Source: HGM04593 sp045636545 (lineage in GTDB: Bacteria > Bacteroidota > Bacteroidia > Bacteroidales > Bacteroidaceae). From it: a DNA stretch of 27,283 nucleotides. Location of the stretch: assembly GCA_045636545.1 (NCBI GenBank), contig JAZTXR010000068.1, positions 1 through 27,283 of the forward strand. The letters are read 5' to 3'. The notes under the pieces are model-generated. The model was not told where the DNA came from. It ran no database searches and worked only from the letters and a program-made list of their open reading frames with translations. Of the stretch, positions 6,392-13,467 are shown one piece after another (positions within the stretch are counted from its first letter, which is position 1; every line of letters begins with the position of its first letter). The translations under genes were made by a program, and so were the position numbers.

Positions 6392-8446
6392 TTATCTCAA
6401 ATCCATCTCATCAAAGAGGTAGCTTGCACCGCCCACGCGGTCAATGACAAAGAGTACATAGCGTATGTCTACCGATATGTTGCGGCAGATTGTAGGGTCG
6501 AACTCGATGTCGCTCATTGTTGAACGCCATGTGCGGTCGAAGTTGATGCCTACCAGCTCGCCCTTGCCGTTGATTACGGGTGAGCCTGAATTGCCGCCCG
6601 AGGTGTGGTTGTTGGCAAGGAAGCAGACAGGAATTGTCTTTTTGCCGTTCCTCTCAATGCTCCAACGGCCGTAGTCCTTTGCGGCATATATGTCACGCAG
6701 CACCTGCGGTATATTGTAGTCATAGATTTCAGGGTTGTCCTTGGCCAGAATGCCGTCAAGAGTGGTGAGGTGTGTGTGGTACTCGCCGTCGGCATTCTCG
6801 TAGCCGCAGATTGTGCCGTAAGCCACGCGCAGCGTGAAGTTAGCATCGGGGTAGAAAGCGCGCTCCTTGTCCCACTCGCGCAGTGCCTGCATATACTCCC
6901 TGTACCACTTCTCCACGGTGGGCACGTTGCTCAGGTTGCGGTAGGCATAACCGCTGTTCCTCTTTGTAAGTGGCGCAAACCATGAAGCAAGCTGCACCAT
7001 TGGGTCGGCGAGTATCTCCTCGGTTGTGAGGGGGTACTTCTTTATCAGCTGCGTGCCTTTGTACAGATTCTCTACAAACTGCTCCACACCGCCGTTGCTG
7101 TCGATTGCGGCTGTCAGTTCCTGTGGAATATTCTCGGCCGGCATACGGTCGATAAATTCGGCTATCATACGTTTTGCTATGGCCTTGTCAATCTCCACCC
7201 TGTAGTCGTTGAGGTAATATTTGCGGCCTACAGCCTGTACGTCGGCCGTCAGTTTGTCGCCTTTTGCGTGCTTCGAGTTGAGCCATGCAGCAAAGTTGTA
7301 GACCTCGATGCCGGCAATTGTCTCGTTGAAAAGCTCGCGTGCAAAATATCCGGGGATGGTTTTCTCGTATGCTGCGTGCATTGAATCGAGCAGTGCGGCA
7401 TACTGTGGCTTGCCGGCAGCCCAGGCTGCGAAATCCTTCTCATAAGCCTTTTTCTTGTCGGCTGTCTGAAGGCGCTCGAGCCCGAGGCTCTCGCCCTGCC
7501 ATTTCTTCCATGCATTGGCAATGCTTGCGTGCTTTGCGGCGTATGCGATGCGTGTGGCAACATCCTTGCTCTGCGCCTCGCTGATGATGTCGAGACGGAT
7601 TGTGCGCAGGGCAATCTTCATGGGGTTCGATACCTTGGCAACGTACTCAACGGCATCGGCAGTCACATACTCCTGTGTGTTGCCCGGGAAACCGTAAATC
7701 ATTGTGAAATCGCCTTCCTCCACACCCTTCGTAGAGATTGGGAAGTGGCGCTTGGGGCGGTAGGGCACGTTGTCGGCAGAGTAGTCGGCCGGTTCGTTGT
7801 TGGCATCGGCATATACACGGAACATCGAGAAGTCGCCCGTGTGGCGTGGCCATATCCAGTTGTCGGTGTCGCCGCCGAACTTGCCTATCGATGATGGCGG
7901 TGCACCAACAAGGCGCACGTCGCGGTAGACACGGTATACAAAAAGATAGTGCCTGTTGCCGTAGTACATTGGCTCGATGCTTGCACGGCATCCTTTACCC
8001 TGTGAGGCCTGAGCGATGATGTCGGCTTTGCTTTCGCCGGCAGCTATCCTGTCGGTCACATCCTCCATCTTCTCGAGTATGCTTATTGTGAGCCCCGGGA
8101 CGTGCAGCTCCTCGGCACGCGATTTTGCCCAGTAACCGTCGGTGAGGTAGTCATGTTCCACCGATGAGAGCTTTTGAATCGAAGCATAGCCGCAGTGGTG
8201 GTTGGTGAGCAACAGGCCTTCGGCCGACACGAACTCGCCCGTGCAACCGCCGCCGAACTGCATCACTGCATCCTTCAGTGATGGTTTGGTTGTGGAATAT
8301 ACATCATCGGCTTTCAGCTTGAAGCCCTTTTTGCGCATATCCTTTACGCGTTCCTTGATGAGGCTTGGCAGCCACATACCCTCGTCGGCTGTGGCAGTGG
8401 TGAGTGTGATGCACGCAAGCGCGCAAAGCAGGATTTTCTTTATCAT
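6392..8446 (-). CDS. S46 family dipeptidyl peptidase, DPP11 type (Asp/Glu-specific), 684 aa
   Basis: A periplasmic serine exopeptidase that removes dipeptides from the N-termini of oligopeptides. It has a signal peptide (cleavage near ATA-DEG, position 20). The S46 triad is visible: His84 in TNHHCGY, an Asp at about 225 (SADNVPY), and Ser620 in GGNSGSPV. Specificity in this family depends on the residue 18 positions after the catalytic serine: glycine in DPP7 (hydrophobic P1) and arginine in DPP11 (Asp/Glu P1). Here Ser620+18 is Arg638 in GINFDRTW, so it reads as DPP11. Length is near the 700-720 aa of characterised members. It is the first gene of the leftward cluster, 98 bp after hutI, with a tandem repeat in front. 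Its products would feed amino acid catabolism. Confidence 0.93.
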   Translation of the reverse strand: MIKKILLCALACITLTTATADEGMWLPSLIKERVKDMRKKGFKLKADDVYSTTKPSLKDAVMQFGGGCTGEFVSAEGLLLTNHHCGYASIQKLSSVEHDYLTDGYWAKSRAEELHVPGLTISILEKMEDVTDRIAAGESKADIIAQASQGKGCRASIEPMYYGNRHYLFVYRVYRDVRLVGAPPSSIGKFGGDTDNWIWPRHTGDFSMFRVYADANNEPADYSADNVPYRPKRHFPISTKGVEEGDFTMIYGFPGNTQEYVTADAVEYVAKVSNPMKIALRTIRLDIISEAQSKDVATRIAYAAKHASIANAWKKWQGESLGLERLQTADKKKAYEKDFAAWAAGKPQYAALLDSMHAAYEKTIPGYFARELFNETIAGIEVYNFAAWLNSKHAKGDKLTADVQAVGRKYYLNDYRVEIDKAIAKRMIAEFIDRMPAENIPQELTAAIDSNGGVEQFVENLYKGTQLIKKYPLTTEEILADPMVQLASWFAPLTKRNSGYAYRNLSNVPTVEKWYREYMQALREWDKERAFYPDANFTLRVAYGTICGYENADGEYHTHLTTLDGILAKDNPEIYDYNIPQVLRDIYAAKDYGRWSIERNGKKTIPVCFLANNHTSGGNSGSPVINGKGELVGINFDRTWRSTMSDIEFDPTICRNISVDIRYVLFVIDRVGGASYLFDEMDLR

Positions 8447-8469
8447 AGCAGTTCTGTTTGTTTCATTGA

Positions 8470-8505
8470 TTGCACGAAGATAATGCTTTTCACCGAGATA
8501 ATGCT
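8470..8505. repeat. 18-bp tandem repeat in front of the DPP11 gene
   Basis: Two adjacent 18-bp units, 8470-8487 (TTGCACGAAGATAATGCT) and 8488-8505 (TTTCACCGAGATAATGCT), agree at 15 of 18 positions. They lie in the 98-bp gap between hutI and the S46 peptidase gene. On the leftward strand the first-read unit contains TATCTCGG and the second TATCTTCG. The latter is one base from the TAnnTTTG -7 consensus, but there is no good -33 TTTG at the right distance. The pair may be a binding site for a regulator or part of a promoter. Confidence 0.5.
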
Positions 8506-8544
8506 ATAAAACCTTGACGAACTCAGAAGTTGTTGGTGCAAACA

Positions 8545-9804
8545 CTACATTGGCGCCATATCTGTTACTGTTACTCTCTTTCCCTTCAGCACCACTGTAT
8601 TTATTACAGGTGTCTGGTGGGCGTATGGCAGGAATGCCAATGATGGCAAGGGCTTGGTGATGTAAAAATTGGCCTTTTTACCGCAGGTTATTGAACCAAA
8701 GTCCTTGCTCTCTCCCATAGCGCATGCACTGTTGAGTGTAGCTGCATTGAGAGCCTCGGCAGGGGTCATCTTCATCTTGATGCTTGCCAATGATGCCACA
8801 AACCGCATGTTGCCCGATGGGGCTGTGCCGGGGTTGTAGTCCGATGCCAGTGCCACAGCCAGCCCCGCATCAATCATCTTGCGTGCAGGCGGATAGCCTA
8901 TGCCAAGGAAAAAGGCGCATCCGGGCAACATTGTGGGCATTGTGTCGCTGCCACGCAGTGCCTCAATCTGCTCGTCGCCCATCGACTCAAGGTGGTCAAC
9001 CGAAAGGGCTTTGTGCCCAACACCTACCTCGACACCGCCCGAAACGGCGAGCTCGTTGGCATGAATCTTTGCGCGCATGCCATAGCGTGCGCCTGTCCCG
9101 ATTATCTTGGCAGTCTCCTCTACGGTAAAGAATCCCTTGTCGCAGAATACATCGACAAAATCGGCAAGTCCTTCCTTTGCAACAGCCGGAATCATCTCGT
9201 TGCATACATGCTCCACATATTCGCTCTGGCGGCCTCTGTAGGCGCGGCCTACAGCGTGTGCGCCAAGGAAAGTGGCACGCACGTCAAGCGGTGCGGTATC
9301 CTTTATGCGGCGTATGACACGCAGAATCTTCAGTTCGTCCTCGATAGTGAGCCCGTAGCCCGATTTTATCTCCACGAGTCCTGTTCCCATTGCCACAATC
9401 TCGTCAATGCGTTCCATGGCCTGGCGGTAGAGCTCATCCTCGCTTGTGTCGTGCAGACGGTCGGCCGAATTCAATATTCCGCCGCCGCGTTTGGCAATCT
9501 CCTCGTATGTGAGGCCGTTTATCTTGTCGAGGAACTCCTGTTCGCGGCTGCCGGCATAGACAATGTGCGTGTGCGAGTCGCAGAACGACGGGAAGAGCCA
9601 GCCGCCACGGGCATCGATAATCTCGCAATCTTCTGTCGGCGGCAAGTTGTCCATCGTTCCATAGCTGTCGATACGTTCGCCGTCGGTGAGCAACCAGGCA
9701 TTCTCAAGCATGCCTATGTTGGCCATCTCCTTGCCGGCAACCCTTGTACGTCCGCTCTCGTCGATACCGACTATGCACCCGATATTCTTAACAAGCAGGC
9801 TCAT
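8545..9804 (-). CDS. hutI: Imidazolonepropionase, 419 aa
   Basis: Third step of histidine degradation: hydrolysis of 4-imidazolone-5-propionate to N-formimino-L-glutamate in the cytoplasm. This is an amidohydrolase-fold metal enzyme. Metal ligands are visible as His78 and His80 in FCDSHTHIVYAG, a His at 248 in KIHANE and Asp322 in ASDYNPGTAPSGN, the last a hallmark of HutI. Length matches the family. The start overlaps the end of hutH by 17 bp, indicating translational coupling, and it is the last gene of the hut operon. No clear terminator follows it, so transcription might continue into the peptidase operon 98 bp downstream. Confidence 0.97.
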   Translation of the reverse strand: MSLLVKNIGCIVGIDESGRTRVAGKEMANIGMLENAWLLTDGERIDSYGTMDNLPPTEDCEIIDARGGWLFPSFCDSHTHIVYAGSREQEFLDKINGLTYEEIAKRGGGILNSADRLHDTSEDELYRQAMERIDEIVAMGTGLVEIKSGYGLTIEDELKILRVIRRIKDTAPLDVRATFLGAHAVGRAYRGRQSEYVEHVCNEMIPAVAKEGLADFVDVFCDKGFFTVEETAKIIGTGARYGMRAKIHANELAVSGGVEVGVGHKALSVDHLESMGDEQIEALRGSDTMPTMLPGCAFFLGIGYPPARKMIDAGLAVALASDYNPGTAPSGNMRFVASLASIKMKMTPAEALNAATLNSACAMGESKDFGSITCGKKANFYITKPLPSLAFLPYAHQTPVINTVVLKGKRVTVTDMAPM

Positions 9805-11278
9805 GTCCGTTCAGGAATTTTACAGATGTTGCTATATGCGGGTACATCACTGTGTCATTGTCGACAAACGGAACAACAGCGCGGTAGGCTGTAAAGATGT
9901 CCTCGATTGCCTTTGATGAACGTAGCGGACGACGGAACTCCAGTGCCTGTGCCGCGTTCATAAGCTCTATTGCAAGAATGCGTTCGGTATTCTGCACCAC
10001 TTTCCACAGTTTTGTTGCCGCGTTTGAACCCATACTTACATGGTCCTCCTGTCCCTGTGACGAGGGAATGGAATCGCACGAAGCCGGCCAACAGAGCCCT
10101 TTCGATTGGCTCACGATAGATGCCGCAGTGTATTGAGGAATCATGAATCCGCTGTTCAGTCCCGGATTTGCGACAAGGAAGTTGGGCAGGTTGCGCGCTC
10201 CCGAGATAATGCGGTAGATTCGTCGCTCCGAAATGTTTCCAAGCTCTGCCACCGCTATCGCAAGGAAGTCCATTGCCAATGCGATAGGCTCTCCGTGGAA
10301 GTTGCCTGCCGAGATAATCTCGTCGGTCTCGGGGAAAACCGTAGGGTTGTCGGTTGCCGAATTTATCTCTGTCTCAAGAACTTTTGCCACGTATGCAATG
10401 GTGTCCTTTACCGCACCGTGAACCTGTGGAATGCAACGGAACGAGTAGGGGTCCTGTACGTGCTTCTTTGGCTGTCTGATAATCTCGCTACCGGCAAGAA
10501 TCTCGCGGAAGTTGCGTGCAGTCTCAATCTGTCCGTTGTGTGGGCGTATGGCGTGCACATTGTGTTCAAACGGTTCCATGCGACCATCGAACGCATCGAG
10601 CGACATTGCGCCTATGGTGTCGGCCCAGCGGCTCAGTCTGAATGTGTTTATCAACGAATATACACCGTATGCCGACATGAACTGTGTTCCGTTGAGCAGT
10701 GCAAGACCCTCCTTTGAACACAGTTTAACAGGCTCCCAGCCCATCTTTTCCATAATTACGGCACTTTCGAATATCTTTCCGTCAACCTCAACGTGTCCCA
10801 GTCCTATCAGCGGCAGACACATGTGTGCAAGAGGCGAAAGGTCGCCCGATGCGCCCAATGAGCCTTGCTCATATACGACAGGGATTATATTGTTGTTGAA
10901 CAGGTCAAGAATGCGCTCAACAGTGATGAGCTGCACTCCCGAATGACCGTATGAAAGCGACTGTGCCTTGAGGAAAAGCATCAGCTTTACAATCTCCGAT
11001 GGCACCCGTGCACCTGTGCCGCATGCGTGTGACATCATCAGGTTCTTCTGCAGCTGCGAAAGGTTCTCCTTGTCGACCGAAATGTTGCAGAGCGAGCCGA
11101 ACCCGGTTGTTACACCATAGATGGGGCGCTCTGTATCCTGCATCTTCTCGTCGAGATATTTCCGGCAGTTCACAATACGTCGTTTCGCATTCTCACTAAG
11201 TTCGAGCTTGTAACCTTTTGTCAAAACCTCGTTGACACGTGCAATGGTAAGCCACTCTGAGTTTATATGGTGAATCAT
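9788..11278 (-). CDS. hutH: Histidine ammonia-lyase, 496 aa
   Basis: First step of histidine breakdown: removal of ammonia from L-histidine to give urocanate. The active site is the self-made MIO group formed from Ala143-Ser144-Gly145, seen in GSLGASGDLSPLAH. The catalytic tyrosine loop YGVTTGFGS begins at Tyr54. Length is typical for HutH (about 500-510 aa), and there is no signal peptide, so it is cytoplasmic. The gene lies 12 bp after hutU and overlaps hutI. Tyrosine or phenylalanine ammonia-lyases share the fold, but the neighbouring hutU, hutI and ftcD settle the histidine role. Confidence 0.97.
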   Translation of the reverse strand: MIHHINSEWLTIARVNEVLTKGYKLELSENAKRRIVNCRKYLDEKMQDTERPIYGVTTGFGSLCNISVDKENLSQLQKNLMMSHACGTGARVPSEIVKLMLFLKAQSLSYGHSGVQLITVERILDLFNNNIIPVVYEQGSLGASGDLSPLAHMCLPLIGLGHVEVDGKIFESAVIMEKMGWEPVKLCSKEGLALLNGTQFMSAYGVYSLINTFRLSRWADTIGAMSLDAFDGRMEPFEHNVHAIRPHNGQIETARNFREILAGSEIIRQPKKHVQDPYSFRCIPQVHGAVKDTIAYVAKVLETEINSATDNPTVFPETDEIISAGNFHGEPIALAMDFLAIAVAELGNISERRIYRIISGARNLPNFLVANPGLNSGFMIPQYTAASIVSQSKGLCWPASCDSIPSSQGQEDHVSMGSNAATKLWKVVQNTERILAIELMNAAQALEFRRPLRSSKAIEDIFTAYRAVVPFVDNDTVMYPHIATSVKFLNGHEPAC

Positions 11279-11290
11279 ATCTTTAGTGTT

Positions 11291-13306
11291 TTATCTGTTT
11301 TCGTTATAAATTCTCTCTATCATGCCCATATCGGCAATGTTGGGCAATGTGACCTTGAGCAGTGGAGTGCGTTCCATCTGGCGTTTGATGGCGAACATGG
11401 CACCCTCGTTGCGTGCCCAGCTGCGGCGTGCAATACCGTTGTTCACATCCCACAGAAGCATCTCTTCGATGTGGCGTGCCGAGTCGTCGCTTCCGTCAAT
11501 GACCATACCGAATCCACCGTTCATGACCTCGCCCCAGCCTACGCCTCCACCGTTGTGGATTGATACCCAGGTAGCACCGCGGAAAGAGTCGCCGATGACG
11601 TTGTGCACTGCCATGTCGGCACAGAACTGCGAACCGTCATAGATGTTCGATGTCTCGCGGTAGGGCGAGTCTGTTCCCGATACGTCGTGGTGGTCGCGCC
11701 CGAGCACAACCGGTGCCGAAATCTCTCCGCGCCCGATAGCCTCGTTGAATGCAAGGGCAATGCGTGTGCGGCCCTCGGAGTCGGCATATAGGATGCGCGC
11801 CTGTGAACCGACCACAAGCCTGTTCTGCTTTGCTTCGCGTATCCAGTGGAGGTTGTCCTCGAGCTGTCCGCGTATCTCGGCCGGAGCTTCGGCAAGCATC
11901 TTCTCGAGAACCTCTGCCGCAATGCGGTCGGTGGTCTCGAGGTCTTTCTCGTTGCCCGATGTGCATACCCAACGGAAAGGACCGAAGCCGTAGTCGAAGA
12001 ACATTGGTCCCATAATGTCCTGAACGTATGATGGGTAGCGGAACTTGCCGTCGGCAGTCATTATGTCCGCGCCTGCACGTGACGATTCGAGCAGGAATGC
12101 GTTGCCATAGTCAAAGAAATACATGCCGCGTGCAGTGAGGCGGTTGATGGCGGCAACGTGACGGCGCAACGACTCCTGTACACACTCGCGGAAACGCTCC
12201 GGTTCTTCGGCCATCATGCGGTTCGATTCCTCGTATGAGTATCCCACGGGGTAGTAGCCTCCTGCCCATGGATTGTGAAGTGATGTCTGGTCGCTGCCCA
12301 GGTCGACATTCATATTTTCGTCGGCAAGTCGTTCCCAAAGGTCAACGACATTACCCACGTATGCGAATGAAATCACCTCCTTGTTCTCCACAGCCTGCTT
12401 CACGCGTGGAATAAGCTCGTCGAGCGATGTGTGCAACTCATCCACCCAGCCCTGATTGTAGCGTTTCTCGGCAGCTGCAATGTTTATCTCGGCAGTGATG
12501 CTCACCACTCCCGAGATGTTTCCGGCTTTTGGCTGTGCGCCCGACATGCCACCAAGGCCGGCTGTCACAAACAGCATGCCTTTAAGGTCTTTCTGTCCCG
12601 GCTTCATGCGCTTGCGTGCCGCGTTCATCACAGTGATAGTTGTGCCGTGTACAATGCCTTGGGGGCCAATGTACATATAAGAACCGGCTGTCATCTGTCC
12701 GTATTGCGACACACCCATGGCATTGAAGCGTTCCCAGTCGTCCTGTGACGAGTGGTTGGGGATGACCATGCCGTTTGTGACAATAACGCGTGGTGCATCC
12801 TTATGCGATGGGAACAGACCGAGCGGGTGTCCCGAGTACATTACAAGAGTCTGCTCGTCGGTCATTTCGGCAAGATACTTCATCGCCAGGCGATATTGTG
12901 CCCAGTTCTGGAATACTGCACCGTTACCGCCGTATGTTATCAGTTCGTGCGGGTGCTGTGCCACTGCCTTGTCAAGGTTGTTCTGTATCATGAGCATGAT
13001 TGCCGCAGCCTGGCGCGAACGCGCAGGGTACTCCTCTATTGGACGTGCATACATCTCATACTCGGGGCGCAGACGATACATGTAAATTCGTCCGTATCTC
13101 TTCAATTCATCGAGAAATTCAGGGGCAAGCTCCGCGTGGTGTTTTTCGGGGAAATAACGCAACGCGTTTGCCAGAGCAAGCTTTTTCTCACTGTCGGTGA
13201 GAATGTCCTTGCGCTTTGGTGCATGGTTTGCCGTAGTGTCATATTCTCTTTTTGCAGGCAGAATATCTGGTATTCCTGCCAAAATATCTTTCTGGAAATC
13301 AGTCAT
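11291..13306 (-). CDS. hutU: Urocanate hydratase, long Bacteroidetes-type, 671 aa
   Basis: Second step of the pathway: addition of water to urocanate to give imidazolonepropionate, using tightly bound NAD as electrophile. Visible family stretches are TYGGNGAVFQNWAQ, MYSGHPLGLFPSH, Cys448 in FRWVCTSG (equivalent to the signature cysteine), GRDHHDVSGTDSPYRET, and the glycine-rich SIHNGGGVGWGEV. It is about 110 aa longer than the proteobacterial enzyme (around 555 aa), as in other Bacteroidetes. I place the start at 13306 (MTDFQKDILAGIPD). An in-frame extension to 13408 would be encoded by the repeat DNA upstream and has no family character. The gene ends 12 bp before hutH. Confidence 0.96.
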   Translation of the reverse strand: MTDFQKDILAGIPDILPAKREYDTTANHAPKRKDILTDSEKKLALANALRYFPEKHHAELAPEFLDELKRYGRIYMYRLRPEYEMYARPIEEYPARSRQAAAIMLMIQNNLDKAVAQHPHELITYGGNGAVFQNWAQYRLAMKYLAEMTDEQTLVMYSGHPLGLFPSHKDAPRVIVTNGMVIPNHSSQDDWERFNAMGVSQYGQMTAGSYMYIGPQGIVHGTTITVMNAARKRMKPGQKDLKGMLFVTAGLGGMSGAQPKAGNISGVVSITAEINIAAAEKRYNQGWVDELHTSLDELIPRVKQAVENKEVISFAYVGNVVDLWERLADENMNVDLGSDQTSLHNPWAGGYYPVGYSYEESNRMMAEEPERFRECVQESLRRHVAAINRLTARGMYFFDYGNAFLLESSRAGADIMTADGKFRYPSYVQDIMGPMFFDYGFGPFRWVCTSGNEKDLETTDRIAAEVLEKMLAEAPAEIRGQLEDNLHWIREAKQNRLVVGSQARILYADSEGRTRIALAFNEAIGRGEISAPVVLGRDHHDVSGTDSPYRETSNIYDGSQFCADMAVHNVIGDSFRGATWVSIHNGGGVGWGEVMNGGFGMVIDGSDDSARHIEEMLLWDVNNGIARRSWARNEGAMFAIKRQMERTPLLKVTLPNIADMGMIERIYNENR

Positions 13307-13317
13307 GGCTTTTAAAG

Positions 13318-13345
13318 GTGAAATGTGAAATGTGAAAGGTGAAAA
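13318..13345. repeat. Four-copy heptamer tandem repeat
   Basis: Four head-to-tail units of GTGAAAN (GTGAAAT, GTGAAAT, GTGAAAG, GTGAAAA) occupy 13318-13345, about 10 bp upstream of the hutU start. They run into the first 43-bp repeat. Such short runs can change copy number by slippage and so alter leader spacing; this is an inference. Confidence 0.6.
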
Positions 13346-13384
13346 CTTGTGCAAGCGAGTGAAAACCAAACTTGTTTGGGTTTT
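13342..13384. repeat. 43-bp direct repeat, copy 1 (between ftcD and hutU)
   Basis: This copy matches 13425-13467 at 39 of 43 positions. It contains two small palindromes, CTTGTGCAAG and CCAAACTTGTTTGG, so its transcript could form small hairpins. It lies in the untranslated spacer of the hut operon just upstream of hutU. Confidence 0.75.
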
Positions 13385-13409
13385 GTAACGAGCGTAGCCA
13401 AGGTTCAAT

Positions 13410-13421
13410 CACACGAGTGTG
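13410..13421. repeat. Short inverted repeat CACACGAGTGTG between the two 43-bp copies
   Basis: Perfect 5-bp arms (CACAC at 13410-13414 and GTGTG at 13417-13421) surround a 2-bp centre, midway between the two 43-bp repeats. It may be part of the same repeated element. Confidence 0.35.
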
Positions 13422-13424
13422 GTT

Positions 13425-13467
13425 AAAACTTGTGCAAGCGAGTGGAAACCGGGCTTGTTTGGGTTTT
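13425..13467. repeat. 43-bp direct repeat, copy 2 (touching the ftcD stop)
   Basis: The second copy differs from the first by A to G at unit position 21 and AAA to GGG at unit positions 27-29. The last bases overlap the ftcD stop codon (13466-13468, TAA on the leftward strand). The start-to-start distance between copies is 83 bp. The two copies make up much of the 159-bp ftcD-hutU spacer, which is otherwise gene-free. Confidence 0.75.

Noticed and set aside
8992..9894. 300-aa forward reading frame opposite hutI and hutH
   Set aside because: It is antisense to two well-identified enzymes and has no recognisable domain.
13307..13408. N-terminal extension of urocanate hydratase by 34 aa
   Set aside because: It is encoded by the heptamer array and 43-bp repeat; the family-like N-terminus begins at MTDFQKD (13306).
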